From the NCBI RefSeq assembly GCF_012489685.1, contig NC_080044.1:58333507-58397506 (forward strand): 64,000 nt of DNA, written 5' to 3'. Positions 23,900 to 34,501 of this stretch are shown one piece after another. The position numbers and the translations under genes are program-made. Source of the DNA: Lotus japonicus. Taxonomy: Eukaryota > Streptophyta > Magnoliopsida > Fabales > Fabaceae. The first letter of the stretch is position 1. Every line of letters begins with the position of its first letter. Below the pieces are notes generated by a model, which saw only the letters and a program-made list of their open reading frames with translations, was not told where the DNA came from and searched no databases.

Positions 23900-24344
23900 T
23901 GTAACACCCCGATTTCGGTGGCGTCACTTTAGTAACCAAAGAAATAACTTAAGCGGAAAAACGTGAATTATTTTTTTTTGATAATGTAAGTTAAGACAGA
24001 AAGAGATGAAACTCTAAAACGAAGATAACAGAACTAATATACAATATGATTACAGCCCCCACTGTAAGTTGTAAACCACGTCACGAGTAAACCTCCAGTG
24101 ACGGAAAGTAAAAGAGAGTAACGCCCGTAGGCAAAAGTACAAACCAAGGTAAAAATACTGTGTCCGCAACACTAAACCTCAAAATCTGAGAACAAGTTGG
24201 CCCAGCGGCCTAAGAAAAGACCCCCTAAATCCAACCAGCTCTCTGTGATCTCCATAGGAAAACCACACAAAAAGCTACCGGTAGGAAACTACCCTGTCCC
24301 CAAAACTGAAGCATGACGGTCAGAGCATCGACACTACTCCTACA

Positions 24345-24473
24345 CTAATCCCATCTCGAGTAAGTCGCTCGGTGGCCAGCGGGGTCGACCACCCCTGAAC
24401 CGTAGTCCTCCTGATCAAGCTTCTTCAACCTAGTTTCCCCTGAAGGGTGAACCATCGTGAACCGGTCCGCCAT
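24345..24473 (-). CDS. Short LTR ORF in F 3' LTR (42 aa, truncated form of the LTR protein)
   Basis: It starts MADRFTMVHPSGETRLKKLD and ends VVDPAGHRATYSRWD before a TAG at 24345-24347. It aligns with the N-terminus of the LTR proteins of I (IADWFAMVHPSGG, VVDPASHRAKYSGR) and G (MADWFSTVSPSGG). The C-terminal GVLRR/VHCGPG and acidic parts are gone. It lies a few bases after an acceptor-like TTGTCAG. Function is unknown; it may be a decayed copy. The same ORF is in the 5' LTR. Confidence 0.5.
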   Translation of the reverse strand: MADRFTMVHPSGETRLKKLDQEDYGSGVVDPAGHRATYSRWD

Positions 24474-25155
24474 ACTCAACTGACAATGGCGTAGTCCGCC
24501 CAAACACACACAGAAGACGCGAGGGTCAACTCCAAAGAATTATATAAATAATAAAACCAGATATATAGGGTAATAATTATTTAGCCTCTCAGGCTTATAC
24601 GTTTAGGGATAACATCCTAGGGTTGCATATATCACAATGAATATAAAGATCATAATAACAATTAGCATGCCTCAAGTAGGATAAACAGGTACCAATCACA
24701 CTCAGCAACTAAGTCAGCATGTATGTTGCATGAAATGCAATGCTGGGTAACAAAATGCATTCCGGAAGAAGGATGGACACCATCGAGTCAGCCCTAACAC
24801 CGGCCAAAGTGGGACCATTCCGCTCGGGCGTCTCTTACACCACACAAAAGTAGTCAGATCAGCAGTGAACCCGTAGGTCTGCCATTCCGTCTGCTACTGA
24901 GGACCACCGTAGTGTCCTAAATATGGAAATCCGGGTCTTATGACCATTTTGGAATCCACCGAGGTCCGGTAATCCGCCGTGTATTAACCTCAAAATGAGT
25001 GCATGAATGCAAGTGGTTAGCCAAACAACGTCTCCGACCTCACTCGACACGTCGTCACGTGTTCTAGCTAACTTATTGTCTCTAAAAAGCCTACCCTAAG
25101 GCAAACGTCGATTCTGCGACAAAATGAATTAATCAAAAGAAGAAGAATGTACTTT

Positions 25156-25329
25156 GGAACTCATGGTTCCCGGCTAAACTTTAGATAGCCAATCAACAAA
25201 CTGCTCATCGAGCGAAAAGGTACCGAGTACTTGGAAACTTATAGTTCCCGGCTAAACTTTAGATAGCCAAACATTAAACTGCTCATCGAGCGAAAAAGTA
25301 TAAGCATACTCGGAAACTTGTAAGTTTCC
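25156..25329 (-). repeat. Duplicated hairpin cluster in F 3' LTR
   Basis: Two tandem copies of about 78 bp hold short inverted repeats with small loops: GGAAC/GTTCC, GGCTA/TAGCC (25172-25190), GCTC/GAGC (25203-25213), then again GGAA.C/GTTCC, GGCTA/TAGCC and GCTC/GAGC, followed by AGTAT/ATACT (25297-25310) and GGAAAC/GTTTCC (25312-25329). LTRs C and I have the same stem types with different loops. The 5' LTR copy is at about 33032-33205. Confidence 0.7.
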
Positions 25330-25916
25330 TCAAGACTTGGACTCGACGACACTTCTCATATTTCCCAAACTAATATTCAGGCTCTAAGCTCTTATCTAAG
25401 GGTATCATTATTGTTCAAAGGATTTAGAAATTGATTAATGTCTTATGAGTTTTCCGTGATAAAATAGTTTTCATTTTAATCTTATAATACTTCCTAAGAG
25501 TTTTTAGAGATCCCATAATCTCAAATAATTCCCTGAGAAGGTCTCGATCCATTAAAACATAACAAGGTCCGAACTTCGTTCGTCCTTTAAAACTCTCTCA
25601 AAATCTCATAAAAATTTGGCATGACCTGCCCGTAATCCTCACTCCTCAGAATCTCATGTATAAGTGGAATAGCATAAATAAAACAGCTCAGTCAAAAGCA
25701 TAAACAGCATATTCCAACACATCCTAAGTTAACCATGTAGCACATAGCATGTGAATCATTTAGCACACAATATCATGGCATCAAATACTCAACAAGTTCG
25801 GCCGAAGCCTCAGAAATCATTTCAGACATTTAGCAATTAGGTGCATAACACATAAATCAAGTCGAATTTCATCGACACCTAAAGCATTATCTAGTAATTC
25901 AGAGAGTAGCCCTCAC

Positions 25917-25994
25917 TTGTAACTCCTCCAGCGTTTTCCTCACAACCTCCTTCACGTTCCTCGCCTTGATCTCCAGGAAACTCCTCAAAAGAAC
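25917..25994 (-). other. 78-bp exon-like segment, F 3' LTR
   Basis: Preceded on the minus strand by GGCTTAAG and followed by GTGAGGGC. Its last base is A where the 5' LTR copy has G. The frame is open: GSFEEFPGDQGEEREGG, then CEENAGG. Confidence 0.55.
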
Positions 25995-26797
25995 CTTAAG
26001 CCAAAATCACAGAAATCAACACATTGAGTCAGAAACTCAGCAAGCAATAAGTCCTAGGGTTACACGGTACATTACAAACTCTGTGGTACGACAATCTAAC
26101 GCGTTAAGACAAGTTTTCGAAAAAGTCGGATTTCCTCCCCCCTTGGTATAGCTCTCGGCCACTTTCCTTAATTGGGAGGGTCGATTTTTCTTCGATCAAA
26201 CTTGGTTCCTAGGTTAACATAAGCCGTAACTAAGACGGTTCTAAGCTCGGAAAAATTTTCGGATCGAAAACTGATATAGGGGCAGTTTGGTCATTATTTT
26301 TAGCTCAGAATTTCAAAATTGGATTTTTGAAAAACAAATTGGATGGGGACGTCCACAACGACGTTTATGACGACAAATCCTACTAGCACTAAGCCAAGTC
26401 GATAGATTAGAGCGTAAAGGTTGCGACTTTGCCGAAAAATGGGTATTTAGGGTAGAAATTGATCCCGGCGGCATTTCGTCGACATTTGACAAAATCTAAT
26501 CCGCAGAACACGCTCAGGAGCATGCAGGGAAGAAGTTTAGACGCTGAAATCAGCTGATTTGAACAGTTTTTCAAAAACCTCAAAATTTTGAACTCAGAAA
26601 GTCGCAGGAGAAATGGACAGAAACGACGATTCGAAGGAGAGTATAGATTACCTACCTCGAGGTCTTCGATTAGTGACGAACGGTGAAGCAAACGGGCAAG
26701 AATCGACGAAGATCTGGATCTCTCTCTCTCTCTAGGAACTCGCGGTTTTGGGGGTGGGGAAAATGGGTTTTTTTTGCAAAAAATCTAATTTTTCAAG

Positions 26798-26807
26798 CTA
26801 TTTATAG
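26798..26807 (-). promoter_or_regulatory. TATA box, F 3' LTR
   Basis: CTATAAATAG on the minus strand, 0.67 kb from the LTR start, as in A and in the 5' LTR (45890-45899). Confidence 0.6.
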
Positions 26808-27480
26808 GTTTTGGAAAAAACGGAAAAATGATTTTTTTGCGATTCCGATTTTTCCTGCGCGTTCCTCTGCGCATTCTAAGATAGGTTCTGGCGACAGAAT
26901 TCCAGAACTCAAAACAGGATTCTTGGAATTAAACCAAAAGATCCAAAATCGGCATAAGTCGGTGTAAGTCGGTTTATCCCGAAAAACTACTTTTTGCAGT
27001 GATCGTCGGATGAGAAAACTTCCTTCTGAAGAAAGATTAGGAATGATGAGAGAAGTAGGAGAACGCGGGTGGAATCTTCATTTGAGTTTCCGGATAGAAA
27101 AAGTCTTCATCGTCTGTCGATCTTAGGTTTTTCGAACTATCAGGGATTCCGTTTCGGCAAACTTCCGAGAATTGGAATTTGACGTTCGTACTTTCCAGGA
27201 TTTCGCATCGAAATGGTTGTTTAAGGACGGAAAAGAGAAGTTCTAACATTTCTCTGAGGATTTTTTGGAATTAGTTTCCATCGAGTCCTAAAGCGTAAAT
27301 TAACTATTCACTAATACCTTCGACCTAGGATTAAGCGTATGTTAGTCGTGCTATAACTCTTTCGGTTTTTCGATACATTCTTGGACTTTTCCTGAACCTC
27401 TTTCCTTCCCAAATTTATCTTAATCAAATAACTCTTTTATTTTATTCACTTATCCAAAGCGTTAAAACTTGGGCCTTACA

Positions 27481-27505
27481 TTACTACCCTCCAAAAAGAA
27501 AGTTT
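27481..27505 (-). other. Polypurine tract of element F
   Basis: The minus strand reads CTTTCTTTTTGGAGGGTAGTAA directly before the 3' LTR start. It is nearly the same tract as in D and G. Confidence 0.8.
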
Positions 27506-27517
27506 CGACCTCGAAAC

Positions 27518-28915
27518 TTAAGGGTCAGTAAAAAGTTCTGGATACTGTTCCTTGATCTTTTCCTTCAGCTCCCACGTTGCATCGCCGGTGTCCTTGTTCC
27601 AAATAACCTTCACTAACTCGATCTCTTTTCCCCTCAACTGCTTTATCCTTGTGTCACCAATGCTGATTGGCGGTGTCTCGAAAGACAAGTTATCCTTCAA
27701 CTCAATGTCATCCAACTCGATGACGTGCGTCGGATCAGCAATATACTTCCGCAGTTGTGTCGCATGGAATACATCGTGAATGTTTGATAGAAAAGGCGGT
27801 AGTGCGATCTGATAAACTACCGGTCCTACACGACGAGTAATCTGATAAGGTCCAATGAACTTTGGCGTAAGCTTTCTTGATTTGATTGCTCGACCAACTC
27901 CTGTAGTCTGAGTAACTCGCAGAAACACATGATCTCCCTCTTCAAATTCCAGGGTTCTGCGCCTTTGATCTGCATAGCTCTTCTGTCTACCCTGAGAAGC
28001 CTTCATCTTCTCTCTGATCTGTTTAATCTTCTCAGTCATCTGTTGCAGAAGTTCCGGTCCTACTAACAAATTCTCTCCATCTTGATACCAACATAAAGGT
28101 GTTCTACACTTGCGGCCATACAAAGCCTCATACGGTGCCATACCTATGGTCGTATGAAAACTGTTGTTATATGTGAACTCAATCAGTGGCAATAGGGTAT
28201 CCCAACTGCCCTTGTTGTCTAACACGCAAGCTCGTAGCAAATCCTCCAATGATTGGATAGTTCTCTCAGTTTGCCCATCAGTCTGTGGATGATAAGCAGA
28301 ACTTAATCTCAGCCTCGTTCCCAAAGCATTATGAAGAGCTCCCCACAAATGTGAAGTAAACTTCGGGTCTCTATCGGAAACGATACTTGTTGGCACTCCA
28401 TGAAGTCGCACAATCTCAGCTATATAAATCTCTGATAGCTTATCCACGTTGTACGTAGTTCTCACAGGTATGAAATGAGCCGACTTAGTCAATCGATCCA
28501 CGACTACCCAAATCGAATCATATCCCTTTTGAGTTCTTGGCAACGCTACGACAAAATCGATCGATATGCTATCCCATTTCCATTGAGGTACATCCAAGCT
28601 CTGTAGCATACCTGAAGATTTCTGATGTTCCACCTTCGCCTTCTGACAGATTAAACATGCAGCTACATATCCTGCCACTTGTCTCTTCATCCCTGGCCAC
28701 CAAAAATTCACCTTCAAGTCCTGATACATCTTTTTCCTTCCAGGGTGAATGCTCAACTTGCTTTTGTGACCTTCGTCCATAATCAACCTCCTTAAGTCAG
28801 GGTTGTTAGGTACGCACACTCTATCCTTGCATCGCAGGATATTGTCACTCCCTACCTTGAATTCCGGGTCCTTACCCTGAATTACTAAATTCTTATTTTC
28901 CGAGTAAAAATTCAT
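27518..28915 (-). CDS. int: Integrase and chromodomain-type C-terminus of element F
   Basis: 465 open codons. Order: RNase H-integrase linker, zinc finger (GHKSKLSIHPG...CLICQ), integrase core with D120 (SIDFVV), D181 (SDRDPKF) and E217 (QTERTIQSL) in D,D35E spacing, GPY/F-like segment ([19 protein letters not shown]), and a chromodomain-like end ([15 protein letters not shown]). All catalytic residues are present and there is no internal stop. The ATG at 28915 lies inside the ancestral polyprotein, so independent translation is uncertain. Upstream, only an RNase H fragment remains. The C-terminal third is very close to that of G although the LTR family differs. The protein would insert cDNA into chromatin in the nucleus. 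Confidence 0.85.
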   Translation of the reverse strand: MNFYSENKNLVIQGKDPEFKVGSDNILRCKDRVCVPNNPDLRRLIMDEGHKSKLSIHPGRKKMYQDLKVNFWWPGMKRQVAGYVAACLICQKAKVEHQKSSGMLQSLDVPQWKWDSISIDFVVALPRTQKGYDSIWVVVDRLTKSAHFIPVRTTYNVDKLSEIYIAEIVRLHGVPTSIVSDRDPKFTSHLWGALHNALGTRLRLSSAYHPQTDGQTERTIQSLEDLLRACVLDNKGSWDTLLPLIEFTYNNSFHTTIGMAPYEALYGRKCRTPLCWYQDGENLLVGPELLQQMTEKIKQIREKMKASQGRQKSYADQRRRTLEFEEGDHVFLRVTQTTGVGRAIKSRKLTPKFIGPYQITRRVGPVVYQIALPPFLSNIHDVFHATQLRKYIADPTHVIELDDIELKDNLSFETPPISIGDTRIKQLRGKEIELVKVIWNKDTGDATWELKEKIKEQYPELFTDP

Positions 28916-29205
28916 CTTGTAACTGTTGGTCTCGGATTTCTTCCATCAATCCATTGGTGATCTTGATCGTCCCAAACTTCAGTTCTCCCTCAGATGCTCT
29001 CACATCTAAGCTCAAATCTCAAAATTGTTCCAGCAGTTGCAGCTCCTTAACCATCATTGATGAGATATGCATCTTCCTGCTCAATGCATCAGTAACGACA
29101 TTAGCCTTTCCAGGATGGTATTGTAAGGTAAAATCGTAATCCTTGAGAAATTCCATCCAGCGTCGTTGTCTCATGTTCAACTCCTTCTGGTCAAACAAGT
29201 ACTTT
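28916..29205 (-). pseudogene. RNase H end and linker fragment of element F
   Basis: The minus strand encodes [20 protein letters not shown] followed by a linker up to the integrase ORF, with frame breaks. At 29205 homology to pol stops abruptly and the shared non-coding segment begins, so this is a recombination or deletion joint. Confidence 0.7.
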
Positions 29206-30657
29206 AAGCTCTATGTCGTCCTGCTCGACCACTCGTGTCGGTTCTATGTTGGAAATAACATTGGTTGACGCTACGTGCAATTGCACAACCTTAACCACTT
29301 GATCTTTACTTTTGTTCGTCCAAAAATTCTGCTTAAAATCAGTACACCTCTGGCATTCCAAAGTGAATGTTCAACCTGTCCTCGTGATCTCCACTCATGA
29401 TTCAAAACTTAACTCGATCGCTCTATAACTCATAGACGAACTATTCCCTTGGAATCTACTAGTCCATTAACGTCGATTCCAACTTCGTAACTATCCTCAT
29501 TCGCACCATGAGATCAATCTTCTACTTAGTCATCACTCAAGTAAAACTCGACGTGAGTCTTAATACCTTGTGCATCGCTAGACCCAATCCCTTTTAACAT
29601 CCATTCATCAGCGACTTATAAGCTAATCACCATCTTAATATCTTACAATCCATTATTGTCATCTCCCCTTTTTCGAGACTTCCCTTACTTGAACCATAAA
29701 ACCAACCTTCACTTATTCACAACCCACTTTACAATTACCTAAAATCCTTAACACTTCCCCCAAATCCGAACTTATTCCCTAGAAGATCAAACCATAGCTG
29801 TACCTCAGGAAACTTAACTAGTCATTTTATCATCCGATCCCTCAACATTCGGAGGTTTAACTACAATCATTAATGCCAACACCACTAAATCTCTGATTCG
29901 AACATGATTTTCACCTCCCAAGGTCAATCTTAACCCTTAAATCCTCACTTAACTTAGTGAAATTCACTTGCTAACCCCAGCATGCAATATCGGAATCCAT
30001 AACAAAGTTCCATTCACTCTTAGACTCTAAGAAATTTGTCCACCTATAACAACCTCAAGTATTTATCTTAATACTAACTCTTTATTTCCGTAACTAGATC
30101 GTCCTCCCATCAATCCGATACTTAGTCTCTCGATCAAAACCCAACAAACCTTGAGTCCTACGCACTTAAGACAAGAATTCATAGACTTAAAACCTAAACT
30201 TTCACCACGTTTGGACCTCAAATGTCCTTTAATTCTTCAATACTTCTTAAATGAATATCCATTTCTTAAACTATAACTCCTCCCCAAAGGAGATCAACTA
30301 CTTAACAAGAACTTTACTTCCCAACTCAACTAATCCTCGATCCAATCAAATTAATCTTACCAATCCATCTATCAAAGTCCATTGCCAGTTCTGATTCCGA
30401 ATATCACCCCCTCAATATTAAGTTGATCAGGCCTAATACATCGAAGGTGAAGATTTAGAAAAACCCACTGGAACAGTCGATGAGTTCCTAACATCCAGTA
30501 GTCACAGAGATCTTGATATTAAATCCTCAATGATGCCGCTACGGAACTACACACTCTCGACACCATACATATACTATCCATACGGAATCTCTCTGAGATT
30601 CATCCTTCAGCTTCTAGCTTCTTGTTAAACGCATCGGTGCAAGACTACTTTCTAGGC
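29206..30657 (-). other. Shared non-coding segment of element F
   Basis: About 1.45 kb without usable ORFs, homologous along its length to 19890-22310 in element D. It replaces protease, RT and most of RNase H. Sharing between two elements suggests it was inherited from a common defective lineage. Confidence 0.65.
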
Positions 30658-31563
30658 TTAACGTGTTATTCTGAACCTCGTGTAACTTCTATAGTTTAAA
30701 CACGAGCAATGGTCAAATAAAGTATTATTAGGCGTAATAACTATAAAGTCAATGCTTAAACAATTTAAGTAAAATTGGTGCGTCGCATGTGCTACGAGAG
30801 TAATGGAGCGTATTATACTAGAATGAGAAGGAATAGTTAGAAGGTTACCATCGTTTGTGCGCTCTCCTCTGACTAGTCCGTCAGCTCCCTCGCCGCACGA
30901 GACATAGACTCCTCCCCGTGCAGCAGGATGTCTTCCTCTTACCGTAGGCACAGATGGCTCAACCCTGGTTACATTGCAATCCTTGGCTTGATGCCCCGGG
31001 CGATTGCAGTTAAAACATAGAGGTCTCCCGTCTGGACACTTGTTAGAGTGGTGCCCCACCTTCTTGCACCTGTAACACGTTACTTGCTTCCTCGCCCCTT
31101 TAGATATGGCAGGAAGTTTACCCTTCATCTTGTTGTCAGACGGTCCCGCTTGGAACGTCCTACAGTTCACGGCCAAATGTCCACGTTGTTTGCACTTGAA
31201 GCATTGTGGTCCAGTCACTGAGCACTGAAAGGCGTAGTGTCCAAGTCTCCCACAACGGTAGCATGTCACAGCCTCCTGGAAATTAGTTGCGGTCGTTAAC
31301 TTGCGTGATCCTTGGGTAGGGTCTCTTCCCTCGGGATGCTGGTATGGCTTCCACTGCCGGTACTCCTGTGGATCTGACCTCACTGGTCCTCCAGCTCCAG
31401 CTCGATCCAATCCACTATGCTGGTACTTGGACGCCTCGATTAGCGGTTGAGGTCGTTCACGTGCAGCCTCCTCAGCGCGTCTGTAAGCGTCCTCAGCAGC
31501 CTGATTCATCATTGCCTCAATCATGGTAGCTATTGCCTTTGCCATCCTGTCAGGGCTTACCAT
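30658..31563 (-). CDS. gag: Capsid-less gag of element F with four zinc knuckles
   Basis: Start at ATG 31563 (MVSPDRMAKAIATMIEAMMN); an upstream in-frame ATG at 31578 is possible. After about 60 residues the capsid domain of normal Tekay-like gags is absent. Four CCHC knuckles follow: CYRCGRLGHYAFQC, CFKCKQRGHLAVNC, CYRCKKVGHHSNKC and CFNCNRPGHQAKDC. After GNLLTIP the protease active site (LFDSGATHS in G) is missing and the frame drifts to a stop at 30658. The open frame through all four knuckles suggests a nucleic-acid-binding product, possibly a packaging factor. Whether it is made is unknown. Confidence 0.7.
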   Translation of the reverse strand: MVSPDRMAKAIATMIEAMMNQAAEDAYRRAEEAARERPQPLIEASKYQHSGLDRAGAGGPVRSDPQEYRQWKPYQHPEGRDPTQGSRKLTTATNFQEAVTCYRCGRLGHYAFQCSVTGPQCFKCKQRGHLAVNCRTFQAGPSDNKMKGKLPAISKGARKQVTCYRCKKVGHHSNKCPDGRPLCFNCNRPGHQAKDCNVTRVEPSVPTVRGRHPAARGGVYVSCGEGADGLVRGERTNDGNLLTIPSHSSIIRSITLVAHATHQFYLNCLSIDFIVITPNNTLFDHCSCLNYRSYTRFRITR

Positions 31564-31760
31564 CCTATGCTTAGTCAAACAAACAGTTAGTACTCATCAT
31601 CGGATAGCATCTAACATACTATACAATATGATCAAGCAATAACTTCAATCAATTCTAAGCGAGAAATCGCTTGGCAGACAATCAATTTTTACTCTTTGCA
31701 GAGTCACACAACCTAGCACAGAAGACCTAGTCCCCAAAGACTCCCGAAAGACTCGACTAA

Positions 31761-31772
31761 GCTCTGATACCA
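31761..31772 (-). other. Primer-binding site of element F
   Basis: TGGTATCAGAGC on the minus strand, three bases from the 5' LTR end at 31776; initiator tRNA-Met type. Confidence 0.85.
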
Positions 31773-31775
31773 CAA

Positions 31776-33801
31776 TGTAACACCCCGATTTCGGTGGCGT
31801 CACTTTAGTAACCAAAGAAATAACTTAAGCGGAAAAACGTGAATTATTTTTTTTCGATGATGTAAGTAAAGACAGAAAGAGATGAAACTCTAAAACGAAG
31901 ATAACAGAACTAATATACAATATGATTACAGCCCCCACTGTAAGTTGTAAACCACGTCACGAGTAAACCTCCAGTGACGGAAAGTAAAAGAGAGTAACGC
32001 CCGTAGGCAAAAGTACAAACCAAGGTAAAAATACTGTGTCCGTAACACTAAACCTCAAAATCTGAGAACAAGTTGGCCCAGCGGCCTAAAACAAGACCTC
32101 TTAGCCCAACCAACTCTCTGTGATCCCCGTAGAGGAACCACACAAAAAGCTATAGGCGGGAAACTACCCTGTCCCCAAAGAAACAATGACGGTCAGAGCT
32201 AAGACTCTACTCCTACACTAATCCCATCTCGAGTAAGTCGCTCGGTGGCCAGCGGGGTCGACCACCCCTGAACCGTAGTCCTCCTGATCAAGCTTCTTCA
32301 ACCTAGTTTCCCCTGAAGGGTGAACCATCGTGAACCGGTCCGCCATACTCAACTGACAATGGCGTAGTCCGCCCAAACACACACAGAAGACGCGAGGGTC
32401 AACTCCAAAGAATTATATAAATATTAAAGCCAGATATATATATATGGGATAATAATTATTAGCCTCTCAGGCTTAGAGTTTAGGGATAACATCCTAGGGT
32501 TGCATATATCACAATGAATATAAAGATAATAATAAGAATTAGCATGCCTCAAGTAGGATAAACAGGTACCAATCACACTCAGCAACTAAGTCAGCATGTA
32601 TGTTGCATGAAATGCAATGCTGGGTAACAAAATGCATTCCGGAAGAAGGATGGACACCATCGAGTCAGCCCTAACACCGGCCAAAGTGGGACCATTCCGC
32701 TCGGGCGCCTCTTACACCACACAAAAGTAGTCAGATCAGCAGTGAACCCGTAGGTCTGCCATTCCGTCTGCTACTAAGGACCACCGTAGTGTCCTAAATA
32801 TGGAAATCCGGGTCTTATGACCATTTTGGAATCCACCGAGGTCCGGTAATCCGCCGTGTATTAACCTCAAAATGAGTGCATGAATGCAAGTGATTAGCCA
32901 AACAACGTCTCCGACCTCACTCGACACGTCGTCACGTGTTCTAGCTAACTTATTGTCTCTAAAAAGCCTACCCTAAGGCAAACGTCGATTCTGCGACAAA
33001 ATGAATTAATCAAAAGAAGAAGAATGTACTTTGGAACTCATGGTTCCCGGCTAAACTTTAGATAGCCAATCAACAAACTGCTCATCGAGCGAAAAGGTAC
33101 CGAGTACTTGGAAACTTATAGTTCCCGGCTAAACTTTAGATAGCCAAACATTAAACTGCTCATCGAGCGAAAAAGTATAAGCATACTCGGAAACTTGTAA
33201 GTTTCCTCAAGACTTGGACTCGACGACACTTCTCATATTTCCCAAACTAATATTCAGGCTCTAAGCTCTTATCTAAGGGTATCATTATTGTTCAAAGGAT
33301 TTAGAAATTGATTAATGTCTTATGAGTTTTCCGTGATAAAATAGTTTTCATTTTAATCTTATAATACTTCCTAAGAGTTTTTAGAGATCCCATAATCTCA
33401 AATAATTCCCTGAGAAGGTCTCGATCCATTAAAACATAACAAGGTCCGAACTTCGTTCGTCCTTTAAAACTCTCTCAAAATCTCATAAAAATTTGGCATG
33501 ACCTGCCCGTAATCCTCACTCCTCAGAATCTCATGTATAAGTGGAATAGCATAAATAAAACAGCTCAGTCAAAAGCATAAACAGCATATTCCAACACATC
33601 CTAAGTTAACCATGTAGCACATAGCATGTGAATCATTTAGCAGACAATATCATGGCATCAAATACTCAACAAGTTCGGCCGAAGCCTCAGAAATCATTTC
33701 AGACATTTAGCAATTAGGTGCATAACACATAAATCAAGTCGAATTTCATCGACACCTAAAGCATTATCTAGTAATTCAGAGAGTAGCCCTCACCTGTAAC
33801 T
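31776..33801 (-). repeat. 5' LTR of element F, first part (to the G insertion)
   Basis: Ends (minus) GGGGTGTTACA at 31776. It contains the short ORF at 32218-32346, the duplicated hairpin cluster at about 33032-33205 and the donor end of the 78-bp segment (33794-33801). TAACT at 33797-33801 is the left target duplication of G. Confidence 0.9.
32218..32346 (-). CDS. Short LTR ORF in F 5' LTR (42 aa)
   Basis: Same length and frame as 24345-24473, starting MADRFTMVHPSGETR and ending at a TAG. It lies in the transcribed leader, upstream of the gag start. Its preservation in both LTRs reflects copying at transposition and does not show selection. Confidence 0.5.
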   Translation of the reverse strand: MADRFTMVHPSGETRLKKLDQEDYGSGVVDPAGHRATYSRWD

Positions 33802-34472
33802 TGTAAGACCTGAATTTTCAGAACAAGCTAGTTTCCGACTCACGCGTAGGATCAGTGTAAGCGTGACAGGAGTTTGATATTTGAGGAAGATTAATGAAGA
33901 AGAAAGTTCAGGAATTGCTTGAGGAATGTTGCGTAGTTGTTTTCGGAGTTAGTGCGAGTCGTCTGCACACTTGCCTTAGGGCGAGCGTGTCCAGAATAGG
34001 CTATTTCGCTCTTAAAGCAACGCTTTGAGTGAGATTTCGAACTCTCGGAAAATTTAAAGATTCTCTTTATTTTTCCATCGACCAGCGTTTCATTTCGGAA
34101 CTCTGGACTGTACGCACGATAGGTTTCACTTTTCGGATGTCCGCCGACGCTAATTTCTTTGCTTCGAAACCCTATTTTCGAGCAATGGATGAAGACTTTT
34201 TCTATTCGCGACTTCTAACGAAGATTCCGTCCGCGTTGCCAGACTTGTTTCGACATTTCCAATCTTTCTTCTGTTGGAAGTTTTGTCGTCTGAGCATCAC
34301 AGCAAAAAGTAGTTTTTCGGGGCAGATTAACCGACACCGCTTTTGAGTTTTTCGATATCGTTTTTCCCAAATCCTAGATATTTGTTTTGAGTTTTGGAAT
34401 TCTGACGCTAGAATCTCTCTTAGAATTCCACGGTGATGGTGCTGCAAAAATCGGAATCGCGAAATTTTCATT

Positions 34473-34501
34473 TTTCCCGCGATTTCACCCGCCTATAAAT
34501 A
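34473..34501 (+). promoter_or_regulatory. E2F-like site and TATA box, G 5' LTR
   Basis: TTTCCCGC at 34473-34480 and CTATAAATA at 34493-34501. The same pair is at 41676-41704 in the 3' LTR and, diverged, in I and D. Confidence 0.6.

Larger units (their letters stand above)
23900..27480 (-). repeat. 3' LTR of element F
   Basis: The minus strand starts TGTAAGGCCCAAG at 27480 and ends GGGGTGTTACA at 23900. TATA (CTATAAATAG, minus) is at 26807-26798. It holds a short LTR ORF (24345-24473), two repeats of a hairpin cluster (25156-25329) and the 78-bp segment (25917-25994). It is near-identical to the 5' LTR except for a patch at about 24210-24335. Confidence 0.9.
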
